Origin: Paracoccus marinaquae
GTDB lineage: Bacteria; Pseudomonadota; Alphaproteobacteria; Rhodobacterales; Rhodobacteraceae
Direction: 5' to 3'
DNA: 64,000 bases
Assembly: GCF_018860165.1 (NCBI RefSeq)
Contig: NZ_JAHKNG010000014.1
Location: 1 to 64,000, forward strand
Made by a program: the position numbers and the translations under genes
In this document: positions 17,081 through 26,180 of the stretch, one piece after another
Layout of the letters: each line of letters begins with the position of its first letter
How positions within the stretch are numbered: the stretch's first letter is position 1
The notes under the pieces: generated by a model
What the model was told of the DNA's origin: nothing
Databases searched by the model: none
The model's input: only the letters and a program-made list of their open reading frames with translations

Positions 17081-19236
17081 AACGACATGCCCTGTTGATG
17101 AGTGGCGTTGCCATGGTGGCGCTGATGGCCGGTCCGGCCGCGGCGCAGGACGGTTTTTCCGATCCGGTTCCGCTGGGCGAGATCGTCCTTGATGCCAGCC
17201 GCACCGGGGCGGTGGGCAGTTCGATCCCCGGCGCGGTGCAGGTGATCGAGGGCGAGGACCTGTCCGAGCGTCTGCTGGCAGGCGAATCGTTGGAACGGGT
17301 GCTGAGCGACCTCGTGCCCGGCTTCGCGCCCTCGAACGGCACCATCGGCACGGCCAGCCAGACCCTGCGCGGGCGGTCGCCGCAGATCCTGATCGATGGC
17401 GGGCCGCGGACATCCGAGTTGCGCGGCTTCACCCGGGAACTGGCGATGGTCAATCCCGACAGCATCGAGCGTATCGAGATCATCAAGGGCTCGACCGCGC
17501 GGTTCGGCAACGGTGCCACCGGTGGCATCATCAATATCGTGACCAAGAAGCCGGGCGACGAGGAGCGGACAGACTTGTCCTATGGTTTCTCGGTCGGCAC
17601 GGAAGATGACAGCCTCGGCGGTGAGCTGTCCTTCAGCCACGAGCGTCGCGTGGGCGAACTGGGTGTGCGGCTTGAACTCTACGGGCGCACCATGGGCGAT
17701 CTCTATGACGGCGACGGCAACCGGATCCCCTCGGACCCGCTGGTGGGTCAGGGAAGCTCCGACAATTTCAGCAACCTCGCGGGCGCCGTCGTTCTGGACT
17801 GGAGCAGGGGGAACAATGAGGTCGTCGCCCGGTTCGGGGCCTATTCCTCGCGGCAGGAAATCGACAAGTTCACCGACTACACCACCGATGTCGTCAGTGT
17901 CGGTCCCGATGACTATACCGGCGAGGATGTCACCGACGAGGGCACCTATTTCGATGTGACATGGACCAATAACGCCCTTGCCATCGGCGAGGCCGAGCTG
18001 AACTTCTATGGCAGCGATGTCGACCGGCGCGCGGCCTTCGTGCCGGCCGGGATCGCCAACCCGCTCTATTACCCGATCAGCCCGACCGATCCGAGGCAGG
18101 ACCCGAATGCCCAGAGCGAGCTTTCGACCCGGACCCTTGGGGCAAGGCTGACCCTGCGGACCCCGCTGGATGCCTGGCGCAGCAACGCGCAGCTGACCTG
18201 GGGTGTTGATGTCGGCTACGATGATGTCACGCAACGGGATCTTGCCGGGCGCGATCTGATCGCGCCGATGGAACAGACCGGTCTTGCCGGTTTTGCCCAG
18301 CTGGACGTGCCGGTCGGTAATGTCGATATCAGCGCGGGCCTGCGGGCCGAGAAGTTCTGGCTGAATGTCGACGACTTCACCCGCCCCGATGCCGTGCAAC
18401 TGACCGCTGCCGGCCCCTACCTGCTGCCCGCGGTCAATGTCACCGGCGGCGATTACGACTATTCGGCCGTGGTCGGAAACCTTGGCGCCGTCTGGCATGT
18501 GAGCCCGAAACTGGACCTGTTCGCCGGGGTCAGCCAGGGCTTTTCCATCCCCGATGTCGGCAGCTTCACCCGCCGCGCCATGCCGGCAAACCCGTTCCTG
18601 CCCGGGCAGACCGTGTCCTTCGCTTCGATGCAGCCGGAATCGCAGATCGTGAACACGGCCGAGACGGGCCTGCGCTATTACGGCGACCGGTTGCAGGCCG
18701 CGGCCTCGATCTTCCTGTCGACCTCGGATGAGGGCACGGTTTTCGACAGCGCCACCAATACCGTGACCCAGCAGAAGGAACGTGTCTGGGGCGGCGAGGC
18801 CGAACTCAGCTATGCCGCCACCGATGCGCTGCAACTGGGGGCGCTGCTGGGCTGGCAGGAGGGCAATTATGACGAGGATGGCGATGGTTCGCGCGAGGCA
18901 TGGCTGCCGAACAACCGCATCCCGACGCCCTTCACCGCGACCCTGACCGCCGGATATCAGTTCCAGAACGCGGCCCGCCTGAACGGCGAACTGGTCTATG
19001 CCGCCGGCCGCGACAAGACCGGCCAGCCGGTGCTGGAAGAGATGTTCACCGTGAACCTCTACGGCTCGTATCCGCTGGGCCGCGGCCAGTTCTATTATGG
19101 CGTCAGCAACCTGTTTGATCGCCAGCAGGAGAACAGCACCGCAAGCTCGGTTCGCGAGAACCCGCTGACCGGCGACGCCATCCGCGTGGCTGACGAGGGA
19201 CGGCGCCTCTATCTGGGCTATGGCGTGAGCTTCTGA
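17077..19236 (+). CDS. iutA: TonB-dependent ferric-siderophore receptor
   Basis: A 719-residue outer-membrane receptor. It has a signal peptide (about residues 1-24, ending AGPAAAQ), a TonB box GEIVLDA near the mature N-terminus, and a plug domain (LRGRSPQILIDGGP; RIEIIKGSTARFGNGATGGIINIVTKKP). A C-terminal 22-strand barrel ends in Phe (LGYGVSF), as outer-membrane assembly requires. It overlaps the importer gene by four bases. Context makes it the receptor for the aerobactin-like siderophore made here, equivalent to IutA/RhtA; specificity is inferred. Confidence 0.93.
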   Translation: MKRHALLMSGVAMVALMAGPAAAQDGFSDPVPLGEIVLDASRTGAVGSSIPGAVQVIEGEDLSERLLAGESLERVLSDLVPGFAPSNGTIGTASQTLRGRSPQILIDGGPRTSELRGFTRELAMVNPDSIERIEIIKGSTARFGNGATGGIINIVTKKPGDEERTDLSYGFSVGTEDDSLGGELSFSHERRVGELGVRLELYGRTMGDLYDGDGNRIPSDPLVGQGSSDNFSNLAGAVVLDWSRGNNEVVARFGAYSSRQEIDKFTDYTTDVVSVGPDDYTGEDVTDEGTYFDVTWTNNALAIGEAELNFYGSDVDRRAAFVPAGIANPLYYPISPTDPRQDPNAQSELSTRTLGARLTLRTPLDAWRSNAQLTWGVDVGYDDVTQRDLAGRDLIAPMEQTGLAGFAQLDVPVGNVDISAGLRAEKFWLNVDDFTRPDAVQLTAAGPYLLPAVNVTGGDYDYSAVVGNLGAVWHVSPKLDLFAGVSQGFSIPDVGSFTRRAMPANPFLPGQTVSFASMQPESQIVNTAETGLRYYGDRLQAAASIFLSTSDEGTVFDSATNTVTQQKERVWGGEAELSYAATDALQLGALLGWQEGNYDEDGDGSREAWLPNNRIPTPFTATLTAGYQFQNAARLNGELVYAAGRDKTGQPVLEEMFTVNLYGSYPLGRGQFYYGVSNLFDRQQENSTASSVRENPLTGDAIRVADEGRRLYLGYGVSF

Positions 19237-19295
19237 GGCGAACCCGGCGGGCGCCTGCCACCGCATAACTGCGGGCGGGCGCATCCGAAACGTCA

Positions 19296-19330
19296 ACGGC
19301 GGGCCGGTTTGCGGCCCGCCGTATCGTTTT
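19296..19330. terminator. bidirectional terminator between receptor gene and mmsA
   Basis: ACGGCGGGCC (19296-19305) and GGCCCGCCGT (19313-19322) form a perfect 10-bp stem with a 7-base loop, followed by ATCGTTTT. It ends the siderophore operon and may also stop mmsA transcripts from the other side. Confidence 0.7.
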
Positions 19331-19347
19331 CACCGGACAGGGTCAGA

Positions 19348-20850
19348 TCAGTCCAGCGCCTTGAAGTTCAGGCTGACACCCTCGTCCTTCAGGCCCGAGA
19401 ACCAGCGCGCGGTCACGGTCTTGGTCTTGGTGTAGAAGCGGAAGGCATCGGGGCCATACTGGTTCAGGTCGCCGAAGGCCGATTTCTTCCAGCCGCCGAA
19501 GGTGTAGTAGCTGAGCGGCACCGGGATCGGGAAGTTGACGCCGACCATGCCGACATTCACCCGGCTGGCGAAGTCGCGGGCGGTGTCGCCGTCGGCGGTG
19601 TAGATCGAGGTGCCGTTGCCGTAATCGTTGTCCATGACCAGGCTCAACGCCTCGTCATAGGTCTTGGCGCGGACGGTCGACAGCACCGGGCCGAAGATCT
19701 CTTCCTTGTAGATGTCCATGTCGCGGGTGACATTGTCGAACAGCGACGGGCCGCAGAAAAAGCCGTTCTCGTAGCCCTGGATCTTCAGGTCGCGGCCATC
19801 GACCACCAGATTCGCGCCCGCATCGACGCCCGAGGCGATCAGCCGGTTGATGCGGTCCTGTGCCGCCTTGGTGATGACCGGGCCGAAATCCACGTCGTCG
19901 CCGGCCGTGTAGGGGCCGACCTTCAGTTTCTCGATCCGCGGCACCAGCCGTTCGATCAGCGCGTCGGCGGTCTTGTCGCCCACCGGCACCGCGACCGAGA
20001 TCGCCATGCAGCGTTCGCCCGCCGCCCCGAAACCGGCGCCGACCAGCGCGTCCGCCGCCTTGTCCAGATCGGCGTCGGGCATGATCAGCATGTGGTTCTT
20101 GGCGCCGCCGAAGCACTGGGCGCGCTTGCCGTTCGCCGCCGCGCGGCCATAGATGTATTGCGCGATCGGGGTCGAGCCGACAAAGCCCACCGCCTGAATC
20201 TCGGGGTGATCGAGGATGCCGTCCACGGCCTCCTTGTCGCCATTGACCACCTGCAGCACGCCATCGGGCAGGCCGGCCTCCTGCGCCAGCTTCGCCAGCG
20301 CGATCGAGGTCGAGGGAACGCGCTCGGACGGCTTCAGGATCATGGCGTTGCCGGCGGCCAGCGCCGGGCCCATCTTCCACAGCGGGATCATCGCCGGGAA
20401 GTTGAAGGGCGTGATGCCGGCGACGACGCCAAGCGGCTGGCGCATCGAGTAGATGTCGATGGCGGGGCCGGCATTGTCGGTGTATTCGCCCTTCAGCAGC
20501 GCCGGTGCGCCCATGCAGATCTCGATCACCTCGAGGCCGCGCTGCACGTCGCCGCGGGCATCGGGCAGGGTCTTGCCATGTTCGAGGCTGACCAGTTCCG
20601 CCAGCTGGTCCATGTTGTCGAGGATCAGCTGGCCAAAGCGCATCATCACCCGGGCGCGGCGCTGCGGGTTGGTTGCGGCCCATCCGACCTGCGCCTTCGC
20701 GGCGCTGGCGATGGCGGCGTTCAGCTCGGCCGGGCTGGCCAGCGCGACGCGGGCCTGAATCTCGCCCGTGGCCGGATTGTAGATATCGCTGAAGCGCCCG
20801 GACGTGCCGTTGACTTCCTTGCCGTCGATCCAGTGTGGAATCTCTTTCAT
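19348..20850 (-). CDS. mmsA: CoA-acylating methylmalonate-semialdehyde dehydrogenase
   Basis: A 500-residue aldehyde dehydrogenase of the MmsA type. It oxidises methylmalonate semialdehyde, with CoA and NAD+, to propionyl-CoA in valine, thymine and myo-inositol breakdown. The catalytic Cys281 lies in GERCMAISV, and ITPFNFPAMIPLWK and FGGAKNHMLIMPDAD are characteristic of MmsA. The N-terminus MKEIPHWIDGKEV matches the family. It diverges from a LysR gene across about 100 bases holding repeated TTGCG-AAATGC elements. No other valine pathway genes adjoin it. Confidence 0.95.
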   Translation of the reverse strand: MKEIPHWIDGKEVNGTSGRFSDIYNPATGEIQARVALASPAELNAAIASAAKAQVGWAATNPQRRARVMMRFGQLILDNMDQLAELVSLEHGKTLPDARGDVQRGLEVIEICMGAPALLKGEYTDNAGPAIDIYSMRQPLGVVAGITPFNFPAMIPLWKMGPALAAGNAMILKPSERVPSTSIALAKLAQEAGLPDGVLQVVNGDKEAVDGILDHPEIQAVGFVGSTPIAQYIYGRAAANGKRAQCFGGAKNHMLIMPDADLDKAADALVGAGFGAAGERCMAISVAVPVGDKTADALIERLVPRIEKLKVGPYTAGDDVDFGPVITKAAQDRINRLIASGVDAGANLVVDGRDLKIQGYENGFFCGPSLFDNVTRDMDIYKEEIFGPVLSTVRAKTYDEALSLVMDNDYGNGTSIYTADGDTARDFASRVNVGMVGVNFPIPVPLSYYTFGGWKKSAFGDLNQYGPDAFRFYTKTKTVTARWFSGLKDEGVSLNFKALD

Positions 20851-20885
20851 CGCACCCTCCTAGCGTGGTTGTGACGACCATAGTC

Positions 20886-20942
20886 TTGCGGAAATGCTGC
20901 GGAAAGGGGCAGGTTGCCAAAAAGGTTTTGCGTAAATGCAAA
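20886..20942. promoter_or_regulatory. repeated element, likely LysR binding sites
   Basis: Two near-identical 12-mers, TTGCGGAAATGC (20886-20897) and TTGCGTAAATGC (20928-20939), differ at one base and lie 42 bp apart, four helical turns. The second is also a palindrome, TTTGC-N6-GCAAA (20927-20942), fitting the T-N11-A shape of LysR sites. They lie between mmsA and the divergent LysR gene. Confidence 0.55.
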
Positions 20943-20952
20943 GGCGGCGGCG

Positions 20953-21864
20953 ATGGACTGGGACGATCTGCGGATATTTCTGGCGGTGGCGCGGGCCGAA
21001 AGCCTGTCCGGCGCGGGCCGGCGGCTGGCGATGGATGCCTCGACCGTGGGGCGGCGCATCGCGCGGCTGGAACAGGCCGTGGAGGCGGTGCTGTTCGCCA
21101 AGACCCCCCAGGGCTATTCCCTGACGGCCGAGGGCGCGCGGCTGGTGGGGCCGGCCGAGGCGGCTGAACAGGCCGCCGCCGCCGCCGCCGAGGCGACCCG
21201 CGGCGAAGCCGGCATCAGCGGCCTGCTGCGGATCGGCGCCCCGGACGGCTGTGCGAACTATCTGCTGCCACAGGTCGCGCGATCCATGTGCGAGGCGCAT
21301 CCGGGGCTGGAAATCCAGATCGTCGCCCTGCCGCGCGTGGTCAACCTGTCCAAGCGCGAGGCGGATATGGCGATCACCGTCTCGCCGCCGGACACGGGAC
21401 GGCTGACCGTGCAGCGGCTGAGCGACTATCATCTGCATCTTGCCGCACATGCCGATTACCTGGACCGCCATCCGCCGATTCGTGCCCCCGAAGACCTGCG
21501 GCAACACAGGATGATCGGCTATATCCCGGACATGATCTTCGACCGGGAACTGGACTACCTGTCGGAAACCGGCGTCGAGACCGCCACGATCAGCTCGAAT
21601 TCGATCTCGGTGCAGATGCAGGCCATGCGGTCGGGGGCGGGGCTGGGCATCGTGCATGACTTCGCCATCCCCTTCGTGCCGGGCTTGCGGATCGTGCTGC
21701 CCGGGCATATCGCCCTGCGCCGCAGCTTCTGGCTGCTGCGGCATGCCGATGATCGCGGCTCGCGCCGGCTCAGTCGGCTGGCAGATGCCCTTATTCAGGG
21801 CTTGAGGGCCGAAGTCAGCCGGCTGGAGGCGATGGTCCTCCCTGCTGCGACCGGTCGCACTTGA
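20953..21864 (+). CDS. LysR-family transcriptional regulator
   Basis: A 303-residue LysR regulator. The winged helix-turn-helix is at the N-terminus (MDWDDLRIFLAVARAESLSGAGRRL, about residues 1-60) and an LTTR substrate-binding domain follows. I chose the ATG at 20953, where the conserved N-terminus begins, with AAAGGCGG just upstream; an ATG at 20914 is in frame but adds non-conserved residues. It is divergent from mmsA and separated from it by repeated palindromic elements, so it probably controls mmsA and itself. The effector is unknown. Confidence 0.92.
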   Translation: MDWDDLRIFLAVARAESLSGAGRRLAMDASTVGRRIARLEQAVEAVLFAKTPQGYSLTAEGARLVGPAEAAEQAAAAAAEATRGEAGISGLLRIGAPDGCANYLLPQVARSMCEAHPGLEIQIVALPRVVNLSKREADMAITVSPPDTGRLTVQRLSDYHLHLAAHADYLDRHPPIRAPEDLRQHRMIGYIPDMIFDRELDYLSETGVETATISSNSISVQMQAMRSGAGLGIVHDFAIPFVPGLRIVLPGHIALRRSFWLLRHADDRGSRRLSRLADALIQGLRAEVSRLEAMVLPAATGRT

Positions 21865-21922
21865 CGCGGGGCGATTCCGGGAAAAAGATAAGCGCAACCA
21901 CGCCGCGAAGGAGGATATGCCG

Positions 21923-22384
21923 ATGCTGGTCAATCAGTTGCTGTCGATGAAGGGAACATCCGGCAAGCCGGGCATGGCGGCTGCCACGATCATCACCATC
22001 AAGCCCGAGGCGACGCTGGCCGAAGCGGCAAAGCTGCTGTCCGAATTGCGGATCGGCGCGGTGGTCGTTTCCGAGGACGGCAAGACCCCGGTCGGCATCC
22101 TGTCCGAACGCGATGTGGTTTGGAAACTGGGGCATGGCGGTGCCGAAGCCCTGTCGCAGCCGGTCTCGGATGTGATGACCAAGGAGGTGCAGACCTGCGT
22201 GACCGGCGATGACGCGATGGTCATTCTGGAGCGGATGACGGCCGGCCGCTTCCGCCACCTGCCGGTGGTGGACGAGAACGGCCACATGCTGGGCGTGGTC
22301 TCGATCGGTGATGCGGTCAGCGGCCGGCTGAAGGAACTGGCGGCCGAAAAAGAGGCGCTGACCGGCATGATCATGGGCAGCTGA
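21923..22384 (+). CDS. CBS-domain protein
   Basis: A 153-residue protein made of two tandem CBS domains: roughly residues 15-70 (ATLAEAAKLLSELRIGAVVV, GILSERDVV) and 80-140 (VMTKEVQTCVTGDDAMVILERMTAGRFRHLPVVD). CBS pairs bind adenine nucleotides and sense energy state; no partner enzyme is fused. I preferred the second ATG (21923) because GGAGG is 8 bases before it but only 2 before the ATG at 21917. It stands alone between the LysR gene and coaD. Confidence 0.9.
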   Translation: MLVNQLLSMKGTSGKPGMAAATIITIKPEATLAEAAKLLSELRIGAVVVSEDGKTPVGILSERDVVWKLGHGGAEALSQPVSDVMTKEVQTCVTGDDAMVILERMTAGRFRHLPVVDENGHMLGVVSIGDAVSGRLKELAAEKEALTGMIMGS

Positions 22385-22470
22385 GGCGTGGCCCGTTCGT
22401 TCAAGCGCTTGCATCTCGTGTAGAAATCGGGTTTGCCTGAAGGCGCGACCCAGCACGAGGATGCCAGACC

Positions 22471-22962
22471 ATGCGAATTGGCCTCTATCCCGGCACCTTT
22501 GATCCCATCACCCTGGGGCATGTCGATATTATCCAGCGGGCGATGGTGCTGGTCGATCGGCTGGTGATCGGGGTTGCCATCAACCGCGACAAGGGCCCTC
22601 TGTTCAACCTGGAAGAACGCGTCGCCATGGTCCGTGCGGAATGCGACCAGGTCGCCGCCCGGACCGGCGGCGAGATCCTGGTTCACCCCTTCGAGAACCT
22701 GCTGATCGACTGCGCCCGCGATGTCGGCGCCGGCGTGATCGTGCGCGGCCTGCGGGCGGTGGCGGATTTCGAGTATGAGTTCCAGATGGTCGGCATGAAC
22801 CGTGCGCTGGATTCCAGCATCGAGACGGTTTTCCTGATGGCCGACGCCCGGCGGCAGGCGATTGCCTCGAAGCTGGTCAAGGAAATCGCCAGGCTGGGCG
22901 GGGACGTGTCGAAATTCGTCACGCCGCCGGTCAACGAGGCCCTGAAGCAGCGTCTGGGCTGA
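22471..22962 (+). CDS. coaD: phosphopantetheine adenylyltransferase
   Basis: A 163-residue CoaD, which transfers AMP from ATP to 4'-phosphopantetheine in the penultimate step of CoA synthesis. The nucleotidyltransferase motif GTFDPITLGHVDII is at residues 9-22. VRGLRAVADFEYEFQM and the C-terminal SKLVKEIARLGGDVSKFV complete the family pattern. Length is normal. It is monocistronic here; coaBC, an earlier step of the pathway, lies at 46291. Confidence 0.97.
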   Translation: MRIGLYPGTFDPITLGHVDIIQRAMVLVDRLVIGVAINRDKGPLFNLEERVAMVRAECDQVAARTGGEILVHPFENLLIDCARDVGAGVIVRGLRAVADFEYEFQMVGMNRALDSSIETVFLMADARRQAIASKLVKEIARLGGDVSKFVTPPVNEALKQRLG

Positions 22963-23038
22963 TCCGTCCGATTTCGTTGCACCGATGCAGAATCGCCCTT
23001 AGTCTTTCGACGGAACGCGCGAAAGATTGGAGGAAGAC

Positions 23039-23878
23039 TTGACCCGATCAGACGCGACAGATCCGCGCCCCTTACCTGAACCGCCCGCCGAGCCGCTGCC
23101 CGATCCGGCGCCGGACCTGCCCGACGAATTGCCCGAGCCGGCGCGAATCGGTTTGCCCGACCTTGCCGAGGCGCTGACGGCGGGCTGGCACGACTTTCGC
23201 CGCGCGCCGGCCTTCGGGCTGCTGTTTGCCGCCTTCTATGTCGCCGGCGGCTGGGTGATGGTGATGGTCGCGGCGGCCTCGGGGCGCGAATGGTGGCTGA
23301 TTCCCTTCGTCCTCGGCTTTCCGCTGATCGCGCCTTTCGCCGCGGTCGGGCTCTATGAGGTCAGCCGCCGGATCGAGGCCGAGGAGCCGCTGGACTGGCC
23401 CAGCGTGCTGCGCGTGGTCTTTGCCCAGAAGGACCGGCAGGTGCCGTCGATGGCGATGGTGATCCTGCTGTTGTTCATGTTCTGGGTCTTTGTCGCGCAT
23501 ACCATCTTCGCGCTGTTCATGGGGGCCTCGGCGCTGACCAACATCACCAGTTCCTTCGAGATGCTGCTGAATGGAAAAGGGCTGGCGATGGTGTTTGTCG
23601 GGACGCTGATTGGGGCTGGATTCGCCGCGGTACTGTTTTCATTCACCGTCGTCGGCCTGCCGGTGCTGCTGGATCGCGAGGTGGATTTCATCAGCGCGAT
23701 CATCGCCTCGGTGCGGGCGGTGGCCGCGAACCCGGTGGTCATGGCGGTTTGGGCGGCGATGATCGCCGTGCTGCTGTTCTCGGGCATCCTGACCGCCTTT
23801 CTGGGCCTGTTCATCGTGCTGCCGGTGCTGGGCCATGCCAGCTGGCATGTCTACCGGCGGCTGATGCCCGACGACTGA
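23039..23878 (+). CDS. DUF2189 family membrane protein
   Basis: About 279 residues. A proline/acid-rich N-terminal tail of about 35 residues is followed by six predicted membrane helices, matching DUF2189. Function is unknown. The start is most likely the TTG at 23039, preceded by GGAGGA at 4-5 bases; the TTG at 23027 is also in frame but would place the ribosome site inside the gene. It runs convergently toward the SDR gene with a 4-base gap. Confidence 0.82.
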   Translation: MTRSDATDPRPLPEPPAEPLPDPAPDLPDELPEPARIGLPDLAEALTAGWHDFRRAPAFGLLFAAFYVAGGWVMVMVAAASGREWWLIPFVLGFPLIAPFAAVGLYEVSRRIEAEEPLDWPSVLRVVFAQKDRQVPSMAMVILLLFMFWVFVAHTIFALFMGASALTNITSSFEMLLNGKGLAMVFVGTLIGAGFAAVLFSFTVVGLPVLLDREVDFISAIIASVRAVAANPVVMAVWAAMIAVLLFSGILTAFLGLFIVLPVLGHASWHVYRRLMPDD

Positions 23879-23882
23879 CGGG

Positions 23883-24605
23883 TCAGCCGCGTCCGATGAA
23901 GGCCATGTTGGTGGCCATGACGGTCAGGAACTGCATGTTGGCGCCCTTGGGCAGACTGGCCATGTGCAGGACCGCGTCGGCCACCACCGAGACATCCATC
24001 ATCGGCTCGGGGGCGGGCGCGGACTGGCTGACCTGCAGCAGCAATTCGGTTGCGGCATTGCCGATATCGATCTGGCCGCAGGCGATCCCGAAGGGGCGCC
24101 CGTCCAGCGACAGGCTGCGGGTCAGGCCGGTGACTGCGTGTTTCGAGGTGGTGTAGGCGATCGATCCCGGTCGTGGCGCATGGGCCGAGATCGAGCCGTT
24201 GTTGATGATTCGCCCGCCCTGCGGCGCCTGTTGGCGCATCAGCCGGAAGGCCGCGCGGGCGCAGAGGAACATGCCGGTCACATTGACGTCGATCACCCGT
24301 CTGAAGATTTCGGGGTCGGTCTCGTCGGGGGTGGCGGGGGCGCTGCCGAGGCCGGCATTGTTGAACAGGACGTCGATCCGGCCCCAGGTGCCGACTGCCC
24401 GATCGAAGCTGTCGCCGACGGCCGCCGCATCGGTCACGTCGCAGGGCAGGATCAGCGCCGGCGATCCCTGCGCCGTCTCGTGCAATGGGGCCTCGCGCCG
24501 TCCGATCAGGCCGACGCGCCAGCCCTCGGCCAGAAAACGCCGCGCGGTGGCACGGCCGATCCCGCTGCCGGCCCCGGTGATCAGGATGCTCTGCGGACCC
24601 GACAT
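23883..24605 (-). CDS. short-chain dehydrogenase/reductase
   Basis: A 240-residue classical SDR. The NAD(P)-binding motif GAGSGIG is at residues 11-17, NNAG follows near 88, and the catalytic YTTSK motif is present with an upstream Ser (NNGSISAH). It follows the FAH-family gene after a single base, so the two form an operon. That pairing fits non-phosphorylating sugar-acid breakdown, for example 2-keto-3-deoxy-L-fuconate dehydrogenase with the diketo-acid hydrolase. This substrate is a guess from the pair; no sugar transporter is nearby. Confidence 0.85.
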   Translation of the reverse strand: MSGPQSILITGAGSGIGRATARRFLAEGWRVGLIGRREAPLHETAQGSPALILPCDVTDAAAVGDSFDRAVGTWGRIDVLFNNAGLGSAPATPDETDPEIFRRVIDVNVTGMFLCARAAFRLMRQQAPQGGRIINNGSISAHAPRPGSIAYTTSKHAVTGLTRSLSLDGRPFGIACGQIDIGNAATELLLQVSQSAPAPEPMMDVSVVADAVLHMASLPKGANMQFLTVMATNMAFIGRG

Positions 24606-24606
24606 G

Positions 24607-25461
24607 CTAGCCGCCCGTCACATGTTGCGTCTGCACGCCAAGGCCGTCGATGCCAAGCCGCATGATCTGGCCCGGACGCAGATAGACCGGTGGCTTCTGG
24701 CCCATGCCGACGCCGGGCGGCGTGCCGGTGGCGATGATGTCGCCGGGGTGAAGCGTCGCGAAGCGCGAGCAATAGGCGACCAGTTCGGCCGGGCCAAAGA
24801 CCATCGTCGCGGTCGAGCCCTGCTGATAGCGGTGCCCGTCCACCTCGAGCCAGAGGCGCAGCTCGTGCGGGGCAGGGATCTCGTCGGCGCTGACCAGCCA
24901 GGGCCCGATCCGGCCAAAGCCGTCATAGCCCTTGCCCTTGTCCCAGGTGCCGCCGCCGCGCAGCTGCCAGTCCCGCTCGCTGATATCGTTCACGACACAA
25001 TAGCCGGCGACATGGCGCAGGGCGTCGGCCATGTCGATATCGCGGCCCCCGGCCCCGATCACGATACCCAGTTCGACCTCCCAATCGGTGGCGGTGGAGC
25101 CCGGAGGAAGGCTCAGCGGGTCATCCGGTCCGGCGATGGAACTGGTCCATTTGGTGAACAGGATGGGTTCCTGGGGCAGGTCCATTCCGGCTTCGGCCGC
25201 GTGATCGGCATAGTTCAGCCCCACGCCGATGAACTTGCCGACATGGCCGACACAGGGGCCGAGGCGCAGATCCCGTTGCGGGTGTCCCTCCACCAGCGGC
25301 AGGCTTTCCGGATCCAGCGCCGCCAGGGCGGCCATGGCTTCGGGTCTCAGAACCTCTCTGGCGATATCCGCGACATGCGCGCCCAGATCGCGAACTCGCC
25401 CCGCGCTGTCCAGCAGGCCGGGCCGTTCCGCGCCGGCGGCGCCATGGCGAACAAGTTTCAT
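24607..25461 (-). CDS. fumarylacetoacetate hydrolase (FAH) family protein
   Basis: A 284-residue FAH-superfamily enzyme. The core shows FIGVGLNYADHAAEAG, the metal-binding acid cluster in DWEVELGIVIG, GYCVVNDISERDWQ with GKGYDGFGRIGPWLV, and GDIIATGTPPGVGMG. Related proteins split diketo acids or act as ureidoglycolate lyase-like enzymes. The N-terminus MKLVRHG...KPG-type resembles the 2,4-diketo-3-deoxy-L-fuconate hydrolase group. It starts the two-gene operon with the SDR. Exact substrate not assigned. Confidence 0.87.
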   Translation of the reverse strand: MKLVRHGAAGAERPGLLDSAGRVRDLGAHVADIAREVLRPEAMAALAALDPESLPLVEGHPQRDLRLGPCVGHVGKFIGVGLNYADHAAEAGMDLPQEPILFTKWTSSIAGPDDPLSLPPGSTATDWEVELGIVIGAGGRDIDMADALRHVAGYCVVNDISERDWQLRGGGTWDKGKGYDGFGRIGPWLVSADEIPAPHELRLWLEVDGHRYQQGSTATMVFGPAELVAYCSRFATLHPGDIIATGTPPGVGMGQKPPVYLRPGQIMRLGIDGLGVQTQHVTGG

Positions 25462-25628
25462 GCCTTCCCCCGCTTATATTGATGCCCGAGACGGGTTCCA
25501 CGTCGATGTTTTCCGCGCGGCTTGCGTCAGGCGCAGCCCGGCCGGTTTCCCCTCAGAAATCCATGAACGCGTATCTTCCGCAACCCGAAATTCGCCCGGG
25601 CGGGCGCGGTTAGGGGCCAGAACGGCAA

Positions 25629-25650
25629 ACGGCCCGCGCAGGCGGGCCGT
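25629..25650 (-). terminator. hairpin downstream of the bactofilin gene
   Basis: ACGGCCCGC (25629-25637) and GCGGGCCGT (25642-25650) form a 9-bp perfect stem. It lies about 35 bases past the bactofilin stop on the minus strand and is followed by TTTGCC there. The remaining 160 bases toward the FAH gene hold no recognisable feature. Confidence 0.55.
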
Positions 25651-25682
25651 CGAGGCGATGCGGGCCGAAAGACGACGACAGT

Positions 25683-26180
25683 TCAGCCGGCGGAAGGAGG
25701 CGCCAGTTTCTTGGTGCCGGCCGAGGCCAGCGGGTCTTCCTGACGCTGGACCGAACCCTCGAAATGGGCGCCCGATTCGATCGCGATGGTCTTGTGGATG
25801 ATGTCGCCCTCGACCCGGGCGGTCGCGGTCAGGCGGACCTTCAGCCCGCGCACCCGGCCGACGACGCGGCCATGCACCACGACTTCGTCTCCGACGATCT
25901 CGCCCTTGATCGTGGCGCTGTTGCCGATCACCAGCTGATGCGCACGGATGTCGCCTTCGACCGTTCCCTCGATCTGGATGTCGCCTTCGGTGCGGATATT
26001 GCCGGTCACCTTCAGATCCGAGGACAGGACCGAGGGCGCACTGGGCGCGCGGGCCGGGGCGGTCGGAAGGGTCTCGCTGCTGCTGCGTTCGGCCGGAGCC
26101 GCCGGTGCGGGTGCCGGTTCGCTGTCGGAAGATGCGGGTTGCTGAGGGCGGTTCTCGGTCACGCGGGTCTTAGAAAACAT
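25683..26180 (-). CDS. bactofilin
   Basis: A 165-residue bactofilin (DUF583). A disordered Pro/Ala/Ser-rich N-terminal tail of about 50 residues leads to the right-handed beta-helix core (LKVTGNIRTEGDIQIEGTVEGDI onward) and a short tail. Bactofilins polymerise without nucleotide into filaments that position cell-wall enzymes. Its start overlaps the end of the M23 peptidase gene by 11 bases, a pairing known from cell-shape systems (CcmA with Csd1-type peptidases; LmdC). Confidence 0.93.
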   Translation of the reverse strand: MFSKTRVTENRPQQPASSDSEPAPAPAAPAERSSSETLPTAPARAPSAPSVLSSDLKVTGNIRTEGDIQIEGTVEGDIRAHQLVIGNSATIKGEIVGDEVVVHGRVVGRVRGLKVRLTATARVEGDIIHKTIAIESGAHFEGSVQRQEDPLASAGTKKLAPPSAG

